From positions 155,902 through 219,901 of the forward strand of contig MGTU01000025.1 of the NCBI GenBank assembly GCA_001799615.1: DNA of 64,000 nt, written 5' to 3'. Positions 34,854 to 41,336 of this stretch are shown here, piece by piece (position 1 is the stretch's first letter; each line of letters opens with the position of its first letter). The translations under genes and the position numbers were made by a program. Under the pieces are notes generated by a model, which did no database searches, was not told the origin of the DNA, and saw only the letters and a list, made by a program, of their open reading frames with translations. The stretch comes from Elusimicrobia bacterium GWA2_61_42. GTDB taxonomy: Bacteria > Elusimicrobiota > Elusimicrobia > Elusimicrobiales > UBA9959.

Positions 34854-35675
34854 ATGACTGAACAGACCACCAAGACAGTCCCGGCCCCTGGTAGTCAGGC
34901 TACGGAGTCTTTCAGTGTGTCGAAGCTGAAATGCTACCTCAGGTGCCCGGCGGTATATTACTACCGGTACGTCCTAGGGCTACATGCGCCACCTACCAGT
35001 AACATGATGCTCGGGTCTGCCGTGCATGCAGCTATCGAACACAACTACCGCAAGAAGCTCGAAAGCGGCAAGGACCTTCCTCTAACCGATGTTAAAGAGT
35101 TCTTCACGGCGAACTTCAACTACTCCAAAGGCCAGGTGTTGTGGGAGCCAGGCGAGGTTCCCGGCAAGGTAATGGACGAGGGGGTACGGATGCTGGAGCT
35201 ATACCACACAGAGTCAGCTCCTAAGATAATGCCGACCTTGGTGGAGCAGGTGTTTCAGGTCAGGTTCGAGAACTGTCGGATTGTGTTTAAGGGCGTTATT
35301 GACCTCGTTACTGATGGCTCGCTCATCGTAGACCACAAGACCTCAGGTAGAACACCCACGGCGGAATCTATAGACAAAGACCTGCAGGCCACCGCCTATT
35401 CGCTTGGCCTGCGCTACATGCGCAAGACCATAGAGACGGGTATCGCTTTCGACTACATCATTCGATGTAAGCAGCCAAAGATTGTTCGCTTTGAAACCTC
35501 GAGGACGCAGGCGGACATAGACAATTTCCTCAAACTGCTCGGGCAGGTAATGACCTCTGTGCAGGCGGGGATATTCTATCCCAACTCCACGGGGCAGTTC
35601 TGCTCGGCCAAGATGTGCCAGTTCTGGGATGAATGCGTAGGAGGTCGCAAGTTTAATTATGCACCAACAAGATAA
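34854..35675 (+). CDS. RecB/Cas4-like PD-(D/E)XK nuclease with cysteine cluster
   Basis: The 273-residue product has FSVSKLKCYLRCP near 20-32, GSAVHAAIEH near 56, the nuclease core GVIDLVTDG then LIVDHKTS near 147-162, the QATAYSLGL (QxxxY) helix, and a C-terminal CSAKMCQFWDEC. With the early cysteine these match the four-Cys iron-sulfur staple of AddB/Cas4-type exonucleases. It probably resects DNA ends for recombination. No cas genes or CRISPR array accompany it, so it is not a CRISPR Cas4 here. Confidence 0.8.
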   Translation: MTEQTTKTVPAPGSQATESFSVSKLKCYLRCPAVYYYRYVLGLHAPPTSNMMLGSAVHAAIEHNYRKKLESGKDLPLTDVKEFFTANFNYSKGQVLWEPGEVPGKVMDEGVRMLELYHTESAPKIMPTLVEQVFQVRFENCRIVFKGVIDLVTDGSLIVDHKTSGRTPTAESIDKDLQATAYSLGLRYMRKTIETGIAFDYIIRCKQPKIVRFETSRTQADIDNFLKLLGQVMTSVQAGIFYPNSTGQFCSAKMCQFWDECVGGRKFNYAPTR

Positions 35676-35749
35676 TAGGCTGTCGTACGTCGAAGCTGTA
35701 ATACGAGGGGCTCTCAGCAACGTAAGGAAAAAATCGTATAGGAGGCGGT

Positions 35750-36637
35750 ATGGATACTGTAATTCCAAGGGTTTTGCTCCCGCAAGAAGCAACTGCGGCG
35801 GAAACAAAGACAGGCGGCCCTGCGTCAGAGCCAGCAAGCTCACAGGAAGTATATCGGCAATGGGATCAACGGGACGAGGCCCAGGTCGTGGATGCGCTCA
35901 AAGGGCGTTATCTCGACGAGTTCGTTTACAGCTACTGCCGACGGCATAAGTGGGTGGATGGCAAGCGTCCGCCCGAGTGCACTTGCACGGATGTAATCGT
36001 CGGGCTAAGCTGGCTCGGTGTTCAGGAAGCTGCGCGTGAATACAAAGGGATACATGTCCCTCTGGAGAAGATGCGCAAGGTGGAGACCGAGGACAGCATC
36101 GAAGTGACCCTTGAGGCCATAGACACCAAGACTGATTCCTCCCGTATCGGTATCGCCTCACAGTCCAAGAAGTTGCGGCTTCATAGCGGCCAGGTAATGG
36201 ATGACCCGTTCTGCGCGGCTAAAGCAATGGCTAAGGCCCAGCGCAATGCGATACGCCCTCTGCTGCCTGTCACCCTTATAAAGGCCTGGATAGAGGCACA
36301 CCGCAACCACGGCAGTGTCCCGGTGCTACCCACGGAGCACGTCGCTCCGTTAAAGGCTGCCAGCCAGGAATCCAAGGCAGTATCGGTCCCGGCACAGAAG
36401 CCGCCAGCAGCTCCCCAGCAGCCCGGCAGGCCTGCAAGCAATGGTGGTTATCAGTGGGCGCCTAGCGATGGGCAGGTGAAACGGATCTTCGGGCTGGCTC
36501 ACGGGCATAACGTTAGCCGGGACAAGATACGGGAGCTCATAAAGACTATCTGCGGCGTCGAGGACCCCGCCAGGATAGCCAGCAGGACCAAGTATGAAGC
36601 GCTCTGTATGGCCATAGAAACCGGGGCCCCGTTCTAA
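35750..36637 (+). CDS. Unknown protein, possible ssDNA-annealing or replication accessory factor
   Basis: The 295-residue product has a GGAGG site before ATG 35750. The conserved-looking core (about 75-185) ends in DPFCAAKAMAKAQRNAIRPLLP. This recalls the KA-x-x-RNA-I helix common in phage and plasmid recombination-annealing proteins, but the match is only suggestive. A Pro/Gln-rich linker (about 195-228) is followed by a 65-residue helical domain (APSDGQVKRIFGLAHGHNVSRDKI). It lies in the DNA-metabolism run. Confidence 0.5.
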   Translation: MDTVIPRVLLPQEATAAETKTGGPASEPASSQEVYRQWDQRDEAQVVDALKGRYLDEFVYSYCRRHKWVDGKRPPECTCTDVIVGLSWLGVQEAAREYKGIHVPLEKMRKVETEDSIEVTLEAIDTKTDSSRIGIASQSKKLRLHSGQVMDDPFCAAKAMAKAQRNAIRPLLPVTLIKAWIEAHRNHGSVPVLPTEHVAPLKAASQESKAVSVPAQKPPAAPQQPGRPASNGGYQWAPSDGQVKRIFGLAHGHNVSRDKIRELIKTICGVEDPARIASRTKYEALCMAIETGAPF

Positions 36638-36673
36638 GGTGGCACCCAATCAAGAATCCCAGGAGGGAGCAAT

Positions 36674-37591
36674 ATGTTTAAAGACGGGTATTTTACACCC
36701 TCCGGGATTAAGATTTACTCCTCGGTGGCTCACAACGTAGCAGGGTTCGACCCCACTAATACCGACGACCAACAGACCAAGGATGCTCTGCGGAAGTACC
36801 AGGACCGTGGCCGGGAGATAATGTCGGAGAATTCCGAGGATGCCCTCACCTGGTCCTTCTTCCATGCCGTATCAAAGCTGCCGACGAAAGATTGGCTGGT
36901 AGACTTCTTCCGCGCCGCGGTAAATGACCGATTCGCCAACACCCATGCCCCGCATGCGGACCAGGCCATAATAAGGTTTTGGGTCGCGCATCCGTCCCCA
37001 CCGGTGTACCTGCAATGGATAGGGGCCAAGGTGCTCCAAGAAGGGGAGGGAAGCATATCCCACCTTGAGCGCTACGACAGCAAGGTGCGTGCACGGAAGC
37101 GGCTGGCAAAGATAATGCGCGGCGACCCGGATGAAGTGCCGGAAAGGGCTACTGAGGTTGACGTTGAAATCAGGCTCGGTAAAGAGCTGTTGGTATTCAT
37201 CGAGGTTAAGCTGTTCTCCGATGCCAGCGCCAGTGGCACATTCAACTCGACCAGGAACCAGCTGGTTCGGAACATGGAGCTACTGGAGCACGCTGCCAAC
37301 CGAGAGGGCTTTAAGGACAGGCGTTTTATTCTGCTGACGTTGGACCGAACGGCGGAGAAACTTTACACCAAATTAATGCGTCGGTATCGCAATACGGATG
37401 GCCGGGTGCTCAGGCAATGGGATGAAGTCGGTAACTGGCAGGCGCTTAAAGAGGACCTGCCCCATAGGTCTACCGAGCCGGACGCCTACTTTCAGGACAT
37501 ATCGAAGAAGCTTGGCTGGATAATGTGGCCCGACTGCTGGAAGCTGCTGGCCCACTACGCCAGCGCTGCGGGGAGTCCATGCAAACCATAA
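36674..37591 (+). CDS. PD-(D/E)XK nuclease-like protein
   Basis: The 305-residue product has a restriction-nuclease-like core near residues 155-185: TEVDVEI, a gap, then LLVFIEVKLFSDAS. The conserved Asp and E-x-K fit the fold, followed by a NQLVRNMELL helix. A GGAGGGAG ribosome site precedes ATG 36674. The target is unknown. It could be a defence nuclease placed at the end of the DNA-metabolism module. Confidence 0.6.
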   Translation: MFKDGYFTPSGIKIYSSVAHNVAGFDPTNTDDQQTKDALRKYQDRGREIMSENSEDALTWSFFHAVSKLPTKDWLVDFFRAAVNDRFANTHAPHADQAIIRFWVAHPSPPVYLQWIGAKVLQEGEGSISHLERYDSKVRARKRLAKIMRGDPDEVPERATEVDVEIRLGKELLVFIEVKLFSDASASGTFNSTRNQLVRNMELLEHAANREGFKDRRFILLTLDRTAEKLYTKLMRRYRNTDGRVLRQWDEVGNWQALKEDLPHRSTEPDAYFQDISKKLGWIMWPDCWKLLAHYASAAGSPCKP

Positions 37592-37890
37592 TGCCATTCA
37601 TTCTCGGCGGAGTCTTTGCTGCTCTGGCCTGCCTCCAACATACACATAGTGTCAGGGGCCTATGGCGACGTTCGATAATTACCTCCATGGGCCTAGGGGG
37701 AATCCAGTACCTACTGGTGCGTTGGGCTGCTAAGGGGGATATTGCGTTCTGGATATTTCAGGCCGGCTGTTGTCTTGGCGCGGGATTTGGGAGTTACCTA
37801 TCATCCCGCCTGGGCAAGCCTGGTACAGGCCAGGATGAAGAGTTTTGCTTACTCAAACTGCGGCAAGAAGAGGTCAATAAAAGAGCTTAG
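37579..37890 (+). CDS. Small membrane protein
   Basis: From ATG 37579 (GGGAG upstream) the product is 103 residues with three hydrophobic segments. It overlaps the end of the nuclease gene. Its last ten codons and stop lie within the third 104-bp repeat (AAGAGGTCAATAAAAGAGCTTAG), so the repeat seems to have replaced the original gene end. Family not recognised. Confidence 0.5.
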   Translation: MQTIMPFILGGVFAALACLQHTHSVRGLWRRSIITSMGLGGIQYLLVRWAAKGDIAFWIFQAGCCLGAGFGSYLSSRLGKPGTGQDEEFCLLKLRQEEVNKRA

Positions 37891-37970
37891 GTGCAACCAG
37901 GAGCTCATTAGAGGAGACTTCCATACATCCTTGAGATTTTGTTCGCCGGGACTTGGTATAGGTCATTTCT
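37867..37970 (+). repeat. 104-bp element B repeat, copy 3
   Basis: The core is CCATACATCCTTGAGATTTT, with TTGAGA at 37931-37936 and TATAGG about 20 bp beyond. It precedes the regulator-RadC genes. Confidence 0.78.
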
Positions 37971-38031
37971 ATCAGCTATCTATCGTCAGAGTGTCCAGCT
38001 AAATGCCCTTGGCGTACATGAGGGGAGGCAA

Positions 38032-38304
38032 ATGATTATGAGGCTTAAAGACCCAAACAGACACGAGAAAAGGCACAGGTTTCCTGAAATCGAAAAGGAA
38101 CGGAAGCTTTACAGGCTACTCTTCATTCTGCAGAAAGGGAGAAGGGCAATGCGCGTCAGGGAACTGAGTAACGAGTTCGGCGTTTCGGAGAGATCAATAG
38201 AGCGCGACCTGATGGTTCTGGAAGGTGCGGGGTTCGCGCTGGAGCAACTCGCGCGAGGCACCTATAGGTTCATGGATGACAACTTAATCCCGGCAAGGAG
38301 CTAA
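38032..38304 (+). CDS. Small winged-helix (DeoR/HTH_11-type) regulator
   Basis: Start ATG 38032 follows GGGGAGGCAA; the frame upstream lies in repeat copy 3. The 90-residue product has a wHTH: KLYRLLFILQKGRRAMRV then LSNEFGVSERSIERDL then LEGAGFALEQ. It probably regulates the neighbouring RadC gene or the element. It ends 4 bp before RadC. Confidence 0.72.
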   Translation: MIMRLKDPNRHEKRHRFPEIEKERKLYRLLFILQKGRRAMRVRELSNEFGVSERSIERDLMVLEGAGFALEQLARGTYRFMDDNLIPARS

Positions 38305-38308
38305 CTAT

Positions 38309-38905
38309 ATGATAATCACAGGAACAGTAAAGCCAGTGAGTCAGCTATCGGACAGGGAACTCGTAAATCTCGTACTGCATATCCCGGCAGGCGAAGAAAG
38401 TAGTTGGGCGAAACTCGCTAAACGGTTCGTGGATAAGCTGCATAGCTTTAATGGCTACACCCCGACCGCTGAAGACCCTGTGGCTATACAGGCGATATGG
38501 GAAATCGCAAAGAGATTCGCCGGCAAGAAGAGCAATATATATCTCAAACCACGCGATATCTGGGAAGAGTTGCGAGACATCCGGGGAGCAAAGAAAGAGC
38601 ACTTCATGGTCTTCTTCCTCGATACAAGGAACCAAGAGACGCACAGGGAGACCGTATCAGTAGGGACGCTCAATTATAACTTGGTTCACCCGAGGGAAGT
38701 CTTTGAACCGGCAGTCAAATATCTGGCGGCTGGGATTATTGTAGCGCACAATCACCCAAGCGGTTGTCTTGAGCCAAGCGACGAAGACATCTCGCTTACT
38801 AAGCGGCTAGTAAGCGCCGGCAAGCTGCTGGGGATAGAGGTCCTCGATCATGTAATCGTGACGAAGGACGCCTTCACCAGTTTTAAACAGAAGGGGCTCA
38901 TTTGA
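38309..38905 (+). CDS. radC: RadC family JAB/MPN-domain protein
   Basis: The 198-residue protein has the JAMM metal motif in VAHNHPSGCLEPSDED near residues 147-162 and the LLGIEVLDHVIV segment that follows it in RadC. RadC homologues are frequent on mobile elements; their exact role in DNA repair or anti-restriction is unsettled. Coupled to the upstream regulator. Confidence 0.88.
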   Translation: MIITGTVKPVSQLSDRELVNLVLHIPAGEESSWAKLAKRFVDKLHSFNGYTPTAEDPVAIQAIWEIAKRFAGKKSNIYLKPRDIWEELRDIRGAKKEHFMVFFLDTRNQETHRETVSVGTLNYNLVHPREVFEPAVKYLAAGIIVAHNHPSGCLEPSDEDISLTKRLVSAGKLLGIEVLDHVIVTKDAFTSFKQKGLI

Positions 38906-38957
38906 GCCCAAGCTCCAGCAGGGGAGCCGCGTAAGGCGTATATTACTTCTGACCACT

Positions 38958-39070
38958 TCCCAGCCACTTAGTTGCTGGGAGGCTTAGCTACACGCGGATG
39001 AAAACCAAACCCTTTCCGTATCTAGAAGATACACGAAAGTAACGCCGGATGATTTACACAGTGTCCGGCG
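38958..39070 (+). ncRNA. Candidate structured RNA: three strong hairpins in a gene-free gap
   Basis: The stems are 38958-38964/38974-38980 (TCCCAGC/GCTGGGA), 39012-39039 (CTTTC then GTATCT, loop AGA, AGATAC then GAAAG) and 39043-39049/39064-39070 (CGCCGGA/TCCGGCG). No coding frame of note spans them. The remainder of the 38906-39256 gap has no other recognisable feature. It may be a small RNA or a leader of the gene at 39257. Confidence 0.45.
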
Positions 39071-39256
39071 GGCTAAGTTAGGCACTGCCCGCTCCGGTTC
39101 TTCGTTCGGTATCCAAGACGAATCGGTATTAATGGTCCTCCAAATGGAAGTGCTTCAGATGCAGAAGGTGATGGTGTCTATTCATAGCCCCGTGCAGCCA
39201 GGAGATAATACTTGGATGCGCCAGCCAGAAAGTCGGTAATACGGAGAAAACATATC

Positions 39257-39583
39257 ATGCCAGTAGCCTCAAAAACAAACAGCAGTAAGAAAGAAATTCA
39301 GTTAGGAGATGAGGAATTCAAGGAGTTGGTCGAGCAATGCGCCGCAGAAAAGACGACCAAGGCGCATGCGGATTTTGGCTTGGGTTTTAAGCATGCCCTG
39401 GAATTAGCAAAGAATATCTCTTGCTCCACTTTATATGATTGGATGCATGCCTGTGAAATAAACGAATGGGACGATTGGCTGCCATTCTTTGGGTCGGACT
39501 ACTTTAAAGGCTGGGAGCAAGGCATTCGTCACCTGAGGTTCGAGGTTGAGAGGCGAAAAGCAGTGCGCGGTTCTGCCAAGTAA
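39257..39583 (+). CDS. Small hypothetical protein
   Basis: The product is 108 residues from ATG 39257, with GGAGAAA ten nt upstream. It is acidic to neutral with a lysine/serine-rich start. The C-terminus is WDDWLPFFGSDYFKGWEQGIRHLRFEVERRK, rich in aromatics. No family recognised. Confidence 0.5.
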   Translation: MPVASKTNSSKKEIQLGDEEFKELVEQCAAEKTTKAHADFGLGFKHALELAKNISCSTLYDWMHACEINEWDDWLPFFGSDYFKGWEQGIRHLRFEVERRKAVRGSAK

Positions 39584-39686
39584 CTTAACTCCCTACTGGT
39601 GCCCTCACCTTAAATGATGAGGGCACTAGTTTGTTCTGTGCCCCCGGGCCCTGATAATTCCAGTCCGATACGCTAGGGGAAAACAT

Positions 39687-40004
39687 ATGAATGAAACCAG
39701 TCTAATAGTTCATGTAAGCAGGGGTTACGCAAGAACCCTTAAACGATTAGGGATTGTGGATATAAACCTATTCGCTCCAGGTACGAGGGCTGTTCGGCTG
39801 CTTCTACGCGAAGGAGGCCCGTCATGGGTTATCGGTGACCCTGAGATTCGGGATAACTACTGCCATGGAAAGGATGTCGAAAGAACGTTGAGGATTGCAT
39901 CTGGGTTTAAATTCTTCGCTGTTCGTGACCATCGCCCTGTGAGCTACACTTCCGACAGCAGTAGGGGCAGTACAGTGACCTTCCTTTTGCCCGAAGAGTA
40001 TTAA
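39687..40004 (+). CDS. Small hypothetical protein, paralogue 1
   Basis: The 105-residue product has a GGGGAAA site before the ATG. It shares with the gene at 40561 the order GxxxAL..L, then GGPSWVIGDP, FFAVRD and VTFLLPEEY at the very C-terminus. This defines a small family that I do not recognise. Confidence 0.55.
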   Translation: MNETSLIVHVSRGYARTLKRLGIVDINLFAPGTRAVRLLLREGGPSWVIGDPEIRDNYCHGKDVERTLRIASGFKFFAVRDHRPVSYTSDSSRGSTVTFLLPEEY

Positions 40005-40029
40005 GCCATTCGAAATCCTACGGAACCGC

Positions 40030-40133
40030 GAAGAGGTCAATAAAAGAGTCCAGGTGCAACCAAGAGCTCAATAGAGAGAGCTTCCATAGGCCCTTGAAAT
40101 TTTGGTCGCCGGATTCCCTATAGGTGAATTCTC
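40030..40133 (+). repeat. 104-bp element B repeat, copy 4
   Basis: The most diverged copy: CCATAGGCCC, TTGAAATTTTGGTCGCCGG, then CTATAGG. It starts 26 bp after paralogue 1. Confidence 0.75.
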
Positions 40134-40202
40134 GAATACCGGAGCCCGGCTACGAGCATTCTCTGCCACGGACGGATACTGAATCTCCTTCGTACATGGA
40201 TA

Positions 40203-40270
40203 GCACACCTTAAACACTGCCTCGCCTAACAAGGCGCGGACGCAAGTATAAAGGGGTTGGAGTGGTGTGC
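40203..40270 (+). ncRNA. Possible structured RNA domain in a 430-bp non-coding gap
   Basis: A closing stem GCACACC/GGTGTGC (40203-40209/40264-40270) encloses a CGCCT-AACA-AGGCG hairpin (40223-40236). Further short complementary runs follow (CAGG/CCTG near 40348). The gap 40134-40548 has no convincing gene. The evidence is secondary-structure reading only. Confidence 0.3.
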
Positions 40271-40548
40271 CAATCGCTTGCGGTAGGGCGACATGCGACC
40301 GACAGACAGGTGCAGTCCCTTAGCTCTCAGCGGAGTTTAACTGCTGCCAGGTCACCAGGTGCCTGCGGGTTCGGGAATGTCCAGCAACCTCGAGCGGAAA
40401 GCGGTTCCCCGACGATAAACCAAGATTTACTGTGTCGCACCAGCCCTCTTATATTAAAGGGTTAAAGCTCGTGCTCACTCTAGACAGTAGAATCTCTTCC
40501 TTCACTCGCCTTACCGGCCCGCCGCCAAAGCCTTTCGACAGACCTTCG

Positions 40549-40554
40549 TATATC
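40549..40554 (+). promoter_or_regulatory. Element-type -10 box (leaderless) of paralogue 2
   Basis: TATATC within CTTCGTATATC ends 6 nt before ATG 40561. This decides the start, which also matches the alignment with paralogue 1. Confidence 0.55.
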
Positions 40555-40560
40555 AATAAC

Positions 40561-40863
40561 ATGAGAACCTTCGTAACTCCCGGTTACCTGAAAGCTTTAT
40601 CGGAGCATAGCATTGATAGCCCTGCCCTCTACGCCCCAGGAAGTAAAGCTCTCAATATTCTTTCCAAGGGTGGTGACCCGTCCTGGGTGGTGGGGGACCC
40701 CACGGTACAGGTGGAGTCCGGTATCCAAGAGGACGATGGAAGAACCCTGAAGGTGCCGTCGTCCTTTTCTTTCTACGCTGTCCGCGACGACCACGAAGCA
40801 GACTGTTCTTGCGGCTGCGGTGGCGGCAGCGTAGTAACGTTCATGCTACCGGAGGAGTATTAG
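40561..40863 (+). CDS. Small hypothetical protein, paralogue 2
   Basis: 100 residues. It aligns with the protein at 39687 over its length (DPSWVVGDP, FSFYAVRDD, VTFMLPEEY). It adds a CSCGCGGG cysteine/glycine loop that could bind metal. Two copies within 1 kb indicate a local duplication that carried the coding part but not the same upstream region. Confidence 0.55.
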   Translation: MRTFVTPGYLKALSEHSIDSPALYAPGSKALNILSKGGDPSWVVGDPTVQVESGIQEDDGRTLKVPSSFSFYAVRDDHEADCSCGCGGGSVVTFMLPEEY

Positions 40864-40899
40864 CGCGTGTATGCGATGGTCCGGGTACAGGAGAACCAT

Positions 40900-41142
40900 A
40901 TGCCTACCAAACCCAAGCTCGGTGAGTTCGTTGAAAAGGATGGCAAGCTGTATTTCATTAAGGCGGAGAACCTGCCTGTCACCCCCTGCAAGGAAAGTGC
41001 CCATCCCGTGGTTGGATATGCCTATCTGCTGGGATACGGGATAGCCGTCGCTCTGATGATGTTGGCGATGTTCATTGTAGTCCTGTTCCCATTCCCAATG
41101 TTCGCTCTCCTAGTGAGCGCTGTTGTCCTAAAGACCAGTTAG
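40900..41142 (+). CDS. Small membrane-anchored protein
   Basis: The product is 80 residues from ATG 40900 (GGAGAA 5 nt upstream). Residues 1-35 are polar (KLGEFVEKDGKLYFIKAENLP) and 42-76 form one long or two short hydrophobic helices. Unknown function. Confidence 0.5.
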   Translation: MPTKPKLGEFVEKDGKLYFIKAENLPVTPCKESAHPVVGYAYLLGYGIAVALMMLAMFIVVLFPFPMFALLVSAVVLKTS

Positions 41143-41193
41143 GAAGCTCTCCGGTAACTCATTTTATTGTATGCGCAAGGATAGAAGCCAATT

Positions 41194-41221
41194 CCATCCC
41201 GACAGGACGGTGTCGGGATGG
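41194..41221. other. Perfect 11-bp stem-loop without T tract
   Basis: CCATCCCGACA pairs with TGTCGGGATGG around GGACGG. No run of T follows on the + side, so it is not an ordinary terminator. It lies 40 bp before the hsdM promoter and may be an operator or transcript-end structure. Confidence 0.45.
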
Positions 41222-41261
41222 TCTGCTATGCTATTAACGAGGCCCACGCATAATATTCACG

Positions 41262-41290
41262 TTGATAGTGTACTGGTTAAGATATAGAAT
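41262..41290 (+). promoter_or_regulatory. Promoter of the type I restriction operon
   Basis: TTGATA (41262-41267), a 17-bp spacer and TAGAAT (41285-41290). The predicted start lies about 40 nt before ATG 41337. Confidence 0.55.
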
Positions 41291-41336
41291 AGTATTTGGG
41301 TTGGTGGTAATTTGCATAGATTTGGAGCCGAAATTC

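Noticed and set aside
34854..35675. Cas4 and therefore a CRISPR system
   Set aside because: The protein is a RecB-like nuclease with an iron-sulfur cysteine set, but there is no repeat-spacer array or other cas gene in the window.
35659..35949. 96-codon frame overlapping the end of the RecB-like nuclease
   Set aside because: It overlaps the better supported gene at 35750, has no motif and resembles a frame shadow.
19099..40133. The 104-bp repeats as insertion sequence ends or a CRISPR-like array
   Set aside because: They are kilobases apart, all direct, have no terminal inverted repeats and flank no transposase.
40262..40465. Small coding frame in the gap after repeat copy 4
   Set aside because: No ribosome site and a low-complexity Ser/Arg-rich translation; the region reads better as structured non-coding sequence.
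41194..41221. Intrinsic terminator before hsdM
   Set aside because: The stem is perfect but no T tract follows on the + side and no gene ends close by on the - side.
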